DNA from: Sinonovacula constricta
Lineage: Eukaryota > Mollusca > Bivalvia > Cardiida > Solecurtidae
Assembly (NCBI GenBank): GCA_007844125.1
Contig: CM017569.1
Location: 7,315,547-7,379,546, forward strand
Direction of reading: 5' to 3'
Length of the DNA stretch: 64,000 bases
Each line of letters starts with the position of its first letter. Position 1 is the stretch's first letter. The notes below the pieces were generated by a model. The model saw nothing but the letters and a program-made list of their open reading frames with translations. It was not told the DNA's origin and searched no databases. This document shows positions 37,288 through 48,651 of the stretch, piece after piece. The translations under genes and the position numbers were made by a program.

Positions 37288-38590
37288 TTTCAAAGTTTTA
37301 CTATGGAGCCATATATGGAAAGTTGCCGCGCTCAGAATTGCAAATATCAAGGCTCTAGATTCTGTAGTTTCTGACAAAAAGACTTTCAAAGTTTTACTAT
37401 ATGGCCATTATGGACTATAGTCATATAGAAAAAATGCCAAACCCTGGTGGTTATGTTTTGGACCAATCTTTGTTATTAACAATAATGATAGAGGGCTACA
37501 CAAGGAATAAATATTCAAAGCTCTAGGTATTATAGTTTCTGACAAGAAGATTTTCAACGCTTTACTAGATAGAAGATGGCTACAACCTTATCGGCCATGC
37601 TTTCTAGTGGATAAAATTCTTTGAACAACCTTCATAGGGATCCACCTAAGGAACATGTATACCAAATATCAAAGCTCTAGTTCTTGTAGCTTGTGACAAG
37701 TCAGTCTTACTATATAGCCATTTATGGCCTATATAGCCATATAGGAAAATGTCCCTGCACCTGGCGGATATGCTTTTGACAGGTCAGAATTCTTTGAACA
37801 TTTTTAGCCCTTTTCTACTGAAGTGAAGTTTAGTTAAATTTGGGCCTGCGGTTTCAGAAGATATGTGGTTTAAAATTGTTGACCGACAGGTGGACACTAC
37901 ATAGAAAATTAAAAGGCCAATAACTCATTAAACAAGAAAGTGCTGATAATATGCACATCGACACTTCTTAGTAAAGCTTCCCATAAAGTATCATTGAATT
38001 CCAACCAGCGCTTGCTGAGAAATAGACCGGACACGAATGGTCCTACATCAGTTTATACAGAAAGAAAAAGGACAATAACTCATTGAAACGAAATGTGTTG
38101 GCAATATGCGCATTTTATTGTTTTGATGAAACTTCCCATAAGGTTTCACTGAATTCACACCAGCGGTTGCTGAGATATAGACAAATTCAATTCAATTGAA
38201 AGGACAAAAGTAGTTGGACAGACAGACTTTATATACTATATATAGAAAATGAAAAGGCCAATAACTCTGTGTACAATCATTAAAACCAGAATGAGATGAT
38301 ATTATACACTTATCAGCGATAGCTTCCTATAAAGTATTATTAAATTCCAATGGATTTGCTTAGAAATAGCCAGGACACAAATGGCCCTATATCCAATTAT
38401 ATAGAAATTTAATGGGCAATATATCTTTTTTAAGCTTCCATAAAGTTTCATTGAATTCAAGCCAACGGTTGCTGACATATAGCCCGGACAAAAGCGCGAC
38501 TTGCAAACGGACTTAAGGAAGGACAGACGCAATAAAGGACAGACAGACGGACGGACGAAGCAGCGACTATATTCACCCCACAGTCTTTTT
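37288..38590 (+). repeat. Degraded tandem array with GACGGACGG-type end
   Basis: Two kinds of diverged unit follow each other. From 37288 there are about four units built on TCAAAGCTCTAG, TAGTTTCTGACAAGAAGA and TTTACTATATGGCCAT words. From 37917 there are about four units of ~150-170 bases built on CCAATAACTCATT, CTTCCCATAAAGT, ATTGAATTC and GCTGAGAAATAG words. The array ends at about 38515-38590 with GACAGACGGACGGACGAAG and a CTATATTCACCCCAC segment. From memory such units and this end are common in bivalve genomes. Noncoding. Confidence 0.65.
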
Positions 38591-39022
38591 CGGAAAGCAT
38601 AAAACCAAAGCCCTGAGATAGTCGTGGCAGGCTGACTAAATGATTTATGTCAATTTGTCATCGCTTTATAAGTAAAACACTTAAACTATAATGTCAAATA
38701 GTACAGCAAATCTATATTTTAAATCATCCAAACTTAATGTGCTTTATTTAATAATCGATGCATATTGTAAATGTAAGCTATCAAACTGCAAAAAAACAAG
38801 ACGATCGTATGTTCCAGAAACATAACTACTTGGCCGTGGAATTGCTCCTCATAATAGGCAATAAATTGCGGTTTTACAGAAATGTCAGTAGTTCAAATAA
38901 ACCATCATCTATGTTAAAGAAGGTCCATTTCCTTGCAAACTACTTCAAATGGGAATATGATGGCTTTGTATTATTTAGTGTTTTTGTACATTAATAATAC
39001 TAAAAAACTACCATAATTACAA
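38591..39022. other. Noncoding stretch, nothing certain
   Basis: A 78-codon ATG frame at 38758-38994 is open with mixed composition (MHIVNVSYQTAKKQDDRMFQ...). It lies just ahead of the exon candidate at 39023, in another frame. No motif recognised. Confidence 0.3.
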
Positions 39023-39064
39023 ATGATGGCCATGGGTATGACGGGCTACTGTAACATTAAGTTG
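39023..39064 (+). CDS. Candidate first coding exon, 14 codons
   Basis: ATGATGG in an A-rich, Kozak-compatible context opens MMAMGMTGYCNIKL. The frame runs straight into TTG|GTAAGT, a consensus splice donor, at 39065-39070. The exon length leaves phase 0. A next exon in phase 0 was not found. The exon at 40804 does not fit directly, because it needs an incoming phase of one base. Unrecognised. Confidence 0.22.
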
Positions 39065-39469
39065 GTAAGTCATTTGTTACATTTAGCTTTAAGCTGAATC
39101 ATGCATTTTCTGCCTAAGCTACTGTGTTTTGTCTGTCTTTCTTTTCCGTATTTTCATAATAGCATTCCTGTTTTGTGAAATAATTTCAACATATCTCTAT
39201 CTGCCAAGCAACAGAGAATTATTTTCAAAATGAAAGGTATCCAACATTTACAATTTCTGTCAATATACTTAACAATTTAGTAATCATATTTACACAAGTA
39301 TTGCCACTACTGGTTACAATCTTAGGCCACACATTGGTTAATAAACATTGTCTCAAAATATCTGGGGTCAATGTCCATAGAGACATCTAATAATTGATAA
39401 CACATGAAAAGTAGGGAAAATCTGCTAGGCTCATTCATTGTTAGTAAGCAACGAAAAAGGTACATTTGT

Positions 39470-39720
39470 TAACCTATTCACAGCAGTTGATAGGTTTACA
39501 CGATAGTTATAGTTTCTGAGATTCCACTTTGTTATTTATTACAGCAAGGACATGCTCCTTAGTGGTTTTTGGACAAAGGTTCTTGAACTATGGACGTTTC
39601 AAAGCCACACTTATGTAAGACGTTTTTTTTAAACACCCAAATGCAGAGGAAAAATCAACATAATGTATATTTGTTGTTTCATCGGATTGTTGCAAGGGAT
39701 CCGGGCTAAGACATAAAGAT
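39470..39720 (+). mobile_element. Family C dispersed repeat
   Basis: Second copy of the repeat described at 19460-19735, same orientation, with CTTAGTGGTTTTTGGACAAA, CTTGAACTATGGACGTTTCA and a TTGTTTCATCGGATTGTTGC segment in the same order. Confidence 0.45.
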
Positions 39721-40107
39721 TAAGTTAATGTATTAGGACAAGAAACATACCATAAATGTAGAATCAGCATCAGTTTAATTTTAATCAGTTATTTTAAATT
39801 GTGTGATATTTTTTCTCGGGTATGCTTATAATTGTCTTGTTATTGAAATTTACGCAAATCATTCTGTCCATTATTATTAAGCGAAAACGGAAAAAAACTA
39901 TATTCTTTAGATTGTATACACATTTTTTAAATACTGTATTGTTATAGTTAAACATGATTTGAAGAACAACCTTTCATGTTCCGGCATGATTTTGCAAATA
40001 TCGTAATAATACAATTTAACATTGGCACCGAAGCTGTTTATAAGAATAGTACTGACCATTATAAAGATTTGAATACATCATAAAAACTGGACTTTTAAGT
40101 AAGGCCG

Positions 40108-40296
40108 TCAGTTATCTCCACAAATACATTCCAATTTCATCGGCACTACAGAGCGGTACCACAACATAACCTTGTTCTCACTGCTTGCACAAAGGTACAT
40201 CAATGAGAGCTTGTCTTCTGAACGACTGACTAACATCGTAGCAAGCGTATCTGCAATGCGTTTTATTAATCTAGACTCGACTGGCAATATTGTTTG
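40108..40296 (-). CDS. Candidate terminal exon, unrecognised
   Basis: On the minus strand an open frame of about 58 codons runs from near an ATTGCCAG acceptor-like site to a TGA. It has balanced composition: VESRLIKRIADTLATMLVSR, then SEDKLSLMYLCASSENKV and ECICGDN at the end. The acceptor lacks a strong pyrimidine tract. Codon use is less AT-driven than in the flanks. No family recognised. Confidence 0.22.
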   Translation of the reverse strand, partial: QTILPVESRLIKRIADTLATMLVSRSEDKLSLMYLCASSENKVMLWYRSVVPMKLECICGDN

Positions 40297-40803
40297 TTTT
40301 TCTAAAAAAATCAAAACGTCTTAACAGTACTCACGAAATACTTTAACAGTTTAGTACTCGACACCATTTTCACAACAAACCCATTCCGCTCGAAATATTC
40401 AGACATTGTTCTTGAAATGTCTTCAGGTCTTCAAATTGAGTATAACATAAACTGTAACACTGGATTAAACGCATGTGCATAATTTATATTGCATACAATT
40501 ATGTTAAAAAACATAAACTATATAAACATCACGAAGTATGAACATATTTACAACACATTATAAGATAAAGATGCTTATATAGAGACATTTCTTATTGTTA
40601 CTTGTTATGATTATAACTTTGAGCAAAAGCAATGCCTATTTTAAGCACTTCTTTAACATCTAAAACTTTATCATCAAATTTGCGGGCCATATTTTTGAGA
40701 TAAAGCAATGCAATGTGTCAGCCGTGTCGTGATGAATTTTATATCACTAAATTTAATTTCTGTTAAATTGAATGCCAAAAACAATAGAACACATCTGTTT
40801 CAG

Positions 40804-40878
40804 ATCTAAGCCCGTGCTGTTTTGGGGAAAACGGAAGTTTTGTTAAGTACCTCGAGGCGTTCCCAATGACAGACTACT
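40804..40878 (+). CDS. Candidate internal exon with both splice sites
   Basis: CACATCTGTTTCAG (ending 40803) is a good acceptor and ACT|GTGAGT (40879-40884) a good donor. Between them lie 75 bases, open in one frame, reading LSPCCFGENGSFVKYLEAF then PMTDY. The incoming phase needs one base and the outgoing phase leaves one, so the exon is symmetric. It has the cleanest splice architecture I found in the window. The product is not recognised and partner exons were not located. Confidence 0.35.
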
Positions 40879-41364
40879 GTGAGTAATTTATATGCTAGAT
40901 TACGAGGAGATCGTTTACAGCGTGGGCACCGTTGGCCTTAAAATACCAGTTTCGGTCTGTAGATTATGTTGACTATATAAAATATCTAAAATCTAAATGA
41001 GGCATCACTTATGACACTTGAAGAGTATCTGCAGCAGCCTTAGACTAAATAATAGTACATAATCGGTAACATGTATCCATGACATTTACTTGAAATCTAA
41101 CGACTTCGTTTAATAGAGTGCAAATATATATTCATACCGCGATATACATATATATATATAGCAATATTCATACCGCGAGTTAATTTTTATTCCGATGTTT
41201 TTTGCTAATAAATAATATAAATTTAACTACGAGGCATTTGTTCTAGTTATTCTAATTCCTTCAATTTATATATAGTGCGCACATGGCGTGATGTTTGAGT
41301 CTCCTCTAACTGCTAAGCTGCTAAACAGGTTCGAAACCGCTCGCGGCGAAGAACATAATGGGTG

Positions 41365-41605
41365 AATAAGGAAATATGACAAAGTATTACGAGCATTGCA
41401 ACATATACCAAAATGTGAAAAGGAACAGGGCAAAGTATTTACATGCAAGCGTAACGTAAACGTAAGATCAAATCTCTGACGAATTCATACTCAAAAAGAG
41501 CAAACCCAACAGTTACCGCCTTGGAACGGTTAGTCGGCAAAAGGGATCGACTGGGGTGCTTAAACCAATTTTTCAGAACTCTAACCTCGAGTTTTTTTTC
41601 GGGTC
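41365..41605 (-). mobile_element. Family A dispersed repeat
   Basis: Reverse copy with ATGACAAAGTATTACGAGCA, AAAGAGCAAACCCAACAGTT, ACCGCCTTGGAACGGTTAGT, CTGGGGTGCTTAAACC and the AACTCTAACCTCG module. It abuts a SINE tail fragment at 41615. Confidence 0.75.
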
Positions 41606-41614
41606 TTCAAGCTG

Positions 41615-41720
41615 ACTCGGGGTGCGCCAGTGGTTCTACCCAGACATTTTTCTGGCGTCTTTAATAGCTGGATGTCTCTATAGTGATAATAATTGGTCGC
41701 CGCTGCGATGTATCGAATAA
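41615..41720 (+). mobile_element. SINE body fragment (type II tRNA-headed family)
   Basis: Contains GGTGCGCCAGTGGTTCTACC, CAGACATTTTTCTGGCG and a TGCGATGTATCG end. These are shared with 47905-48005 and, in reverse, with 42595-42660. Confidence 0.55.
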
Positions 41721-42590
41721 CAAAAACAAAACATCTTTTATGTATTCTACAATTTGTTGATTGTTTCTTTGTTGAAGCTGAGAGATTGTATTGGTTCTGC
41801 AATGACCAATTGCTATGAAACAATGGTTTTAATCAAGAATTAATTTCGCCAGTGATTCATACATATTACGGTGCCAGTACGGTTAGCCAAACACATGTAA
41901 GTATTATGTATGATTGTTTCTCCTATAAGGACAATTGCCAGATTCGTCAGACATGTAACAGACTTCTCACAGTGACTTGCGTTAAAATTAATTGACAAAT
42001 TCAGTTCGAAGTAGTTGTGATAGGTTTGTATGTTTTTTAAATTTTCACCATGTACACGAGAATGTAACCTTACGAAAACTGACCTTCTTTGTTGATGTTA
42101 ATTAAGCGTTTATCTCGTCCTACAGATTACAAGACTTAGCATAGGTACATGACACACAGAACCATACGACCCACCCTTAATATCTGTTGAAACCATTGCA
42201 AATCAATGTATTGTTTATAACTGGCCTATACACGTACGTATATTCCCGCGTAAGTAGTATAAGGATATACTGGATTGTTGTTCATAATATAATGGTTAAA
42301 GTTGAAAAGCTAACTTAAAGACAACCCAATCCTTAAAGATGGTAATCAGCAGTTTACCTATATCAAAAATCATGTAACAATACCGCACCACCCCTTTGTG
42401 GAATAAGGGCATCATTTCTGTATAAACGCATACTTTAGTATAAATAAATAAAGACTGTTTGAACACCAAGTGTATTTTTAGACAGTACACATCGCTATTA
42501 AAACACTATAAAAGTTAATCATTATATATCGAAGTTTAACAAGTTTTTTGTTTTGTTTGTATTTGTTACATCGTACAGACACCATTATGA
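41721..42590. other. Noncoding stretch, nothing recognised
   Basis: No supported gene or repeat. Frames are short and AT-driven. Confidence 0.4.
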
Positions 42591-42594
42591 TCAT

Positions 42595-42790
42595 ATTTGC
42601 GACGTCTAGCTAATTATTGGTGGAGGAAGACCACAGCCTTACGTCAGGGTAGAACCACCGGCGCACCACAGGTTAGCCGGAAAACCTCCGCACATGAAGG
42701 TTCGCGCCTCGGCGGGGACTCGAACCCACGCGGAGACGGGCTGAGGAGTTACAAGTCAGCGACTCTAACTGCTCGGCCACGGGCTCCCAA
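42595..42790 (-). mobile_element. tRNA-headed SINE, best-preserved copy
   Basis: On the minus strand it begins GAGCCCGTGGCCGAGCAGTT (A-box region) and reaches GGGTTCGAGTCCCCGCC, a near-perfect B-box. The spacing is longer than in a class I tRNA, as in serine or leucine tRNAs. The body follows with GGTGCGCCGGTGGTTCTACC. The 76-codon plus-strand frame over it is a shadow of the tRNA-like part. Confidence 0.7.
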
Positions 42791-43204
42791 ACGAAGTTTA
42801 ACAGTGTTTTCCTTTCTAAACAAATAGGACATAAACGAACATTTTATCAACTGTGATCAGATCTCTTTAATAGTTAACTAAGCTGATGGAGCCTAATGGC
42901 ATCTGCCTCTGGTAAAATATTGCTGTTCAGAAGGCGATAAATTAACTGACGGTGCACAACATGGCAAGAGAGGTACACGAACATATCGTGGATCACTATG
43001 TTTATTTCATGAAGCTATCTAGCCATATTTTGACCTCGGTACAAAAGCTGATGCATGTTCAGTCCGAATGAAAATCAAAGCTATGTATTGGTAGAAAAAT
43101 ATAATTTGCTCACACTCATCAAAAATTGTAAGAAAGTATATATGTGATAATCCTCTTTTTATTGACATTTACCTAAAGGTGTATCGAGGATAATATTTAC
43201 AAGT

Positions 43205-43480
43205 GCAACTATGAATTTCAATGACTTATTCAACGCCAATGTCATATTCATTGTTATATTTAAGGCCATGGCATATTTTGGGACGTATGACAGTCCCGAT
43301 GATGTTTCTTGCCAATATGAAAGCTACCAACATATTGGGCTTGTTAAAGCCGAGCCAATACCCCATTTCTGTTTTGTTTGCCATCTTTTGTGGCGTTTCG
43401 AGCACCCATACAAAAAAGCGGGTTTTGCCTCCATAGCTGAATGTTTCTGCAGGGATCCCGAGATTAATATACCATAAACT
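43205..43480. pseudogene. Coding-like island open in several frames
   Basis: A GC-richer block of about 270 bases is open in two plus-strand and two minus-strand frames. Plus strand: a 71-codon frame with MTVPMMFLANMKATNILGLL then KPSQYPISVLFAIFCGV. Minus strand: frames including TEMGYWLGFNKPNMLVAFIL and MEAKPAFLYGCSKRHKRWQT (the last has one internal stop). Several read as plausible membrane or soluble protein, so strand cannot be chosen by eye. I recognise no family. A decayed transposon ORF or an old exon are both possible. Confidence 0.25.
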
Positions 43481-43484
43481 GAGA

Positions 43485-45360
43485 CCGCCAGAATATCTAC
43501 ACTGCTAGATTTATTATGGGAGAGTTGTTGATAGTCTTTTTAAAACATGTTTAAATCATAATTACTTCTTTTGCTATAGGTTGTGTAAAACAATGTTAAT
43601 AGAAATAAGCGTCGATTGAATATTGTTGAAGTTGTTGTCTTTGTTGTTTGATTTATGCTTTTAGTCAACACTTAATTGTCTTTTTTCTTAAAAAGACATG
43701 CATCAGTAAATATTGTTTTTCAGAAAGACATATAAGCGCTTGAAGAAATATAATTTGTATACATACAAATAAATATAAATAATGTGAGAAAAGATTCTCT
43801 TTTATTTTGAGTTTAAAATAACTTGTTAATGTATTTAATTGTTTATGCTGGTTACATTACATCCTTATTTATACAAAGGTAATGCTTGAATAAGATTGTG
43901 ACATATCAATAACGATGGTATATAGTGCCTGCCGGAAGGTAAATAGAATACAACCAAACATTGAATAATAAATAAACGTTAATTTTGCATTTTACAACAA
44001 TAATTTTAAATATATAATCGAAAATCCAATTTAAACAGAACATGCTGTTAAATACAAAGCTTAATTACAATCAAAGCTGAGCTTGTTACAATATGTAAAA
44101 TACAACCTTAATCAAAGTACATATCTAACAAATTAACTAAAATTAATGTTCCTTTGAGTGAATAGTAATCACCATTGCGACAACTATTCAATACAGACAG
44201 GGAGGTAATATTTTAATGTAATGGATTTTAATAACAAAAACTATGCTAAAATGGTCCGAACACTGGCAAAAATTATAACTTTGCTAGATTGAAATAATTT
44301 CAGCCGGCCGTCAATGGGTGTCTTATAAACAATCCTGGTACGAGCTTGTTAAAAATAACAGAAATGTTCGCAACACATTTTTTAAATTGATAAAACTACT
44401 GAAGTCAAAGATTCTCAGCATGTATTCACATGATCATTTAAAGCGCGGTTGTAATTGCTTAAAGCAAAATTGGCTGTTAGCTTTTGATTTAAGCCATATG
44501 AAACAAAATGGCTCGATTTATTAAACGAATATCGCCAAAGCTTGATTATATACTTAGTCAATTATTTCATCTTCGCGTTTAAAACTTACTTTGTAACTAA
44601 AGAAGTCTTTTATAGGGAGATAGAACGGATCAATCATAACCTTGATATTTAACATATATAATTGTACTGTTTGTACAAAGCATGCAGGTCTCAATGGTTT
44701 GTTGAACATAGGCCCAATCTATGGATACTTTTTACGAACAGCGATTGGACATTGACACATTGTCTGACACGTGTATGTTTCAATCATATTAACACAACAA
44801 GCTCTTTTCAAGTCTACACAAACCGATTTTGATCATGAATAAACAGTTTTTATCAAGCTTAGTACTTTCTGTTGTTAAATTTAACTTATATACAAGAAAA
44901 ACTGCAAACTAATATTAATATATCAAAGGATTGTGTTTGACTTTAGTACATATTCCAACAATTTATTTGATTATCCATTTGATTAAAATATTCTTAACTT
45001 ATTGATGTCCCTGCCACTTCCGATTCCCCTTTTTCGCTGACCTTTCAACGAACCCGAAATGATGTTGTTTGTTGTGTTTTTTTGTTACAATGAATATTTG
45101 GATTTGACTGACCTTCATCTGTTTACGAAACACAAGTGGGTAGTGTTTTACTTATTATTAAACGTTCTGGCAGTCGTACTCTCAACACGTGTTCCATTTG
45201 ATGTTGGCGTACGTTAAACTGCTCTGACTGTGTCGTAAATCACATTCGTTATCAGCACGCCCTGTTAACAGCCTCTAGTTAGTCTTTAATCGCCCAGTTC
45301 TGACAGACGCATTACAACGTTCCGAGATGCATTTCTCATTTTATGATTCGTAGATGACCA
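43485..45360. other. Noncoding stretch, nothing recognised
   Basis: AT-rich with no supported repeat or gene. The last ~300 bases become GC-richer toward the candidate exon at 45361. Confidence 0.4.
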
Positions 45361-45585
45361 TCAGCTGTTTCTGGGTGAGATCTTTATTTTCACATTCACA
45401 TGGCCACCCCGGGGCACCGAGGACGGTACATCCGAATATTTAGTAACCCTACCATGTGTACTGACGAGGTACATGTCAGATTTATACCGCATGTAATTCT
45501 CATCGATACATTTAACGGCTAGAGGTTGATTAAATCCTCCAACCAAGGGAACCAAGTCAAGTACCAATTTCTGTAGAAAAATCCT
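45361..45585 (-). CDS. Candidate terminal coding exon, unrecognised
   Basis: On the minus strand GGATTTTTCTACAG is a good acceptor at about 45574-45587. It is followed by about 70 open codons to a TGA in a GC-richer island. The peptide looks real: KLVLDLVPLVGGFNQPLAV, KCIDENYMRYKSDMYLVST, HGRVTKYSDVPSSVPRGG, HVNVKIKISPRN. No transmembrane segment or known motif is visible. The frame stays open upstream of the acceptor, so the start is not certain. The 54-bp minisatellite begins about 230 bases upstream on this strand. Confidence 0.32.
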   Translation of the reverse strand, partial: RIFLQKLVLDLVPLVGGFNQPLAVKCIDENYMRYKSDMYLVSTHGRVTKYSDVPSSVPRGGHVNVKIKISPRNS

Positions 45586-45836
45586 ATCAAAAACTTTACT
45601 GTCCATTCGTGGCTTTTACAACCTATGAGCAGTGCAATATCAAAAAAATGTTTCTGTTTGAATAAGGAATGTATTCTAACTTTGCTTTTATTTCGTCGAT
45701 GATGCGTTTACTATCATGAAAAATTTGAACATACTGTTGAATGCTGCATATTTAGTAGTATTACATTCCTAATACTATTTTCTTTTTGTTTGCTGAGAAA
45801 TTATTGCCACTTTCCTCTTTTGACGTATGCTGTTGA

Positions 45837-46708
45837 GTAGATATTTCTCTCATAACGTATGCCTGATGACCTGATCAATAAGCTGTTTGTGTAGATATTT
45901 CTCTCATAACGTATGCCTGATTTATCTGATCAATAAGCTGTTTGTGTAGATATTTCTCTCATAACGTATGCTTGATGCCCTGATCAATAAACTGCTGTGT
46001 AGATATTTCTCTCATAACGTATGCCTTATGTCCTGATCAGTATGCTGTTGAGTAGATATTTCTCTCATAACGTATGCCTGATGGCCTGATCAATAAGCTG
46101 TTTGTGTAGATATTTCTCTCATAACGTATGCCTGATGGCCTGATCAATAAGCTGTTTGTGTAGATATTCCTCTCATAACGTATGCCTGATGGCCTGATCA
46201 ATAAGCTGTTTGTGTAGATATTTCTCTCATATCGTATGCTTAATGCCCTGATCAATAAACTGCTGTGTAGATATTTCTCTCATAGCGTATGCCTGATTTA
46301 TCTGATCAATAAGCTGTTTTGGGTAGATATTTCTCTCATAACGTATGCCTGATTTATCTGATCAATAAGCTGTTTGTGTAGATATTTCTCTCATAACGTA
46401 TGCCTGATGACCTGATCAATAAGCTGTTTGTGTAGATATTTCTCTCATAACGTATGCCTGATGACCTGATCAATAAACTGTTGTGTAGATATTTCTCTCA
46501 TAACGTATGCCTGATTTATCTGATCAATAAGCTGTTGTGTAGATATTTCTCTCATAACGTATGCCTGATGACCTGATCAATAAGCTGTTTGTGTAGATAT
46601 TTCTCTCATAACGTATGCCTGATTTATCTGATCAATAAGCTGTTTGTGTAGATATTTCTCTCATAACGTATGTCTGATTTATCTGATCAATAAGCTTGTG
46701 TGTAGATC
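45837..46708. repeat. 54-bp minisatellite, 16 units
   Basis: Sixteen occurrences of a GTAGATATTTCTCTCATA-type core (two with one-base variants inside it) at spacings of about 51-58 bases. Each is followed by CGTATGCCTGAT and CTGATCAATAAGCTG. Two main variants alternate irregularly: GATGACCTGATCA or GATGGCCTGATCA, and GATTTATCTGATCA. The period is a multiple of three, so the minus strand has a 72-codon frame with an 18-residue repeat (IRYERNIYTNSLLIRPSG). I treat that as a shadow. Confidence 0.95.
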
Positions 46709-47520
46709 AGTCCCGTTACTCGTGTACTAAACGGTAATATATCCAAATATGAATGGAATGAAGAGCGAATAGAAACTCAGTGAATCATACATTGCATTCG
46801 TATATAGACACATTGGCAGAGATACTGCATAGTATGTAGTGTTTGAGCGGCAATTACCAGTAAATGTATTTAGTAATATTATGGAAGGAGCAGAAAAATA
46901 AAATGTAAAATTGTTATATGGTAAAATATGGTATTTTTGTACTCTGCAACATATTCGTTTCAATTGGTCAATTAAGCGGTATTGACCATGATTTGGGCCG
47001 TGTTTTCAGTGCTCTTCTTATTTTTTATAGAAAGTTGTTACGCCAAGGGTGTTGCTTATACACATTTACACATCGTTTTTTTTTCTCGATTTTTTTTATT
47101 ATATATCGTTTCAACAATTTTATATTCCATGCAATATCAGTGAAAAGAGTGATAACATAACAATTGCCTACATTTTTTCTCAATAGTTTACTTTTTATGG
47201 TTTAGGTGTTTATTTATTACTATCCCTGTCCATATTTTATCATAAGTATGGGTTTGAAATCACAATTTTCAAAGAGTAAGGTCGAGAAAGATAAGTATGA
47301 CTTACTTAAAAAAAAACCGGCTCGTTCAAGGTAAAACTCTAGATCTCTTATTGATAATATTGTTTTCTGTACTGTTATCATGCAACCGAATTTTGATCTT
47401 ATCACGTGTTAAATTGTCCTCCAAATTAACGTGTTTAAACCGCTTAATCTAAAAGAGAATTTATTTGTGCATTATTCTTTTTGTTTGTGGTGTGTGTATT
47501 TTTGCTATTGATTTTGTTGT
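46709..47520. other. Noncoding stretch, nothing recognised
   Basis: AT-rich flank of the minisatellite. Open frames of 60-80 codons are hydrophobic and AT-driven. Confidence 0.4.
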
Positions 47521-47544
47521 GTTTTTTTGTTTCAATGTCGTGCG

Positions 47545-47742
47545 ACCGAAATAAGCAGACGGTTTGATTTAGATCTGTTTGTCTGTTGGCATGCAAAATT
47601 AATAGAATCTATCATTGGAATGGATTCAAAATCTGAAGATTCCAAACCAAGAATTGAGTACTTAAACAAAATTGAGTCTTGGAGAATTTTGTTCAAGGAC
47701 ACCCGAGAGTTGAGGTCTCTCGATCTAAGTTTTATTCCATGA
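47545..47742 (+). CDS. Weak coding-like segment, unrecognised
   Basis: An open frame of about 65 codons to TGA with normal composition (ISRRFDLDLFVCWHAKLIES, then DSKSEDSKPRIEYLNKIESW). No convincing splice acceptor or initiator, and no known motif. A retroelement fragment is possible. Confidence 0.2.
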   Translation, partial: TEISRRFDLDLFVCWHAKLIESIIGMDSKSEDSKPRIEYLNKIESWRILFKDTRELRSLDLSFIP

Positions 47743-47824
47743 TTAATTTCTTACTAACCGACGATTTAAATCCTTATTTCGTGTGGATTTAAACGAAACA
47801 CACATAAGAACTAGTAACTCCTTT

Positions 47825-48005
47825 GACTGCTTAGCCTCTTACGGTGTGTGTTCAAGTGTTGTTTGGGCCGAAGGAGTTAATGTGGGAAGGTTTTGCATCT
47901 GACCTGCGCTGCGCCGGTGGTTCTATCCAGACATTTGTCTGTGGTTTTTATTCGCCAAAATAGTTGCACGTCGTTATAATGACCATAAGTGGTCGATGCG
48001 ATGTA
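47825..48005 (+). mobile_element. SINE copy (type II tRNA-headed family), diverged
   Basis: Aligns with the minus strand of 42595-42790: degraded GTGTTCAAGTGTTG B-box region, GGAAGGTTTTGCATCTGACC, TGCGCCGGTGGTTCTATCC, CAGACATTTGTCTGTGG. It then shares the GGTCGATGCGATGTAT end with 41615-41720. Confidence 0.6.
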
Positions 48006-48379
48006 TTTTATTTAAAAAGTAAATATGCATCAATCTTATTGTTAGTTCAGTCAGGTGATGTTTGTTATCCATTAATTCGGTTTTATAACAAATCATCTAA
48101 ATAATAGAGATGATGACAATTCGTACCATTAAACAATATATGCATTGTGCTTGCTTGTGTCTTGGGGTTTATAACAAACATTCATTAATAAGGTTTTACA
48201 ACAAATTCTATATTGTTTTATTTCCAAACTGTTTAATTGAAAGTTTTCTTTTTGTGATAGTACCATTCAACAGCAGCAGAAGCATCGGCAACAAATGTTT
48301 CAGAACAATCATCGTCGTCATAAGATAAGATTTACATTCCTTTGTTGGCAGAGCTCAATTTTTCATAAATTACAAGAAG

Positions 48380-48560
48380 TACACACATACTGAGCACACA
48401 TAGACAAATCTTGTGTTAATCCCATTGCGCCAGTACCCACCCAAATGACCTCATAGTCGCCATCAACAACTAACCGGGTGATGATGCTCGAAGCGAAATT
48501 AAATTGTGGTTCTGGGATTCTGGGCTTTAATATTTTCGACAGTTGCGCCAACAGCGTTAA
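48380..48560 (-). CDS. Weak coding-like segment, unrecognised
   Basis: On the minus strand about 60 codons are open with good composition (LSKILKPRIPEPQFNFASSI, then ITRLVVDGDYEVIWVG). A possible but weak GTACTG donor lies after the WVG codons. An ATG in another frame (MELNAVGATVENIKAQNPRT) overlaps. Neither frame is recognised. Confidence 0.2.
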
Positions 48561-48651
48561 GTTCCATTTTATATTGATTGTCCGGTTTCGATGAGATCAG
48601 CAGTCTATTTTCGTATGAGCCGTGACGACGTCATTTCTAAAGTATTTTATT

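Noticed and set aside
42700..42790. A possible serine/leucine tRNA gene.
   Set aside because: The internal promoter is good, but no acceptor stem closes. The sequence continues into a body shared with three other loci, so it is a SINE.
46037..46255. An 18-residue repeat protein on the minus strand.
   Set aside because: It is the in-frame reading of a 54-bp minisatellite, interrupted by off-length units on both sides.
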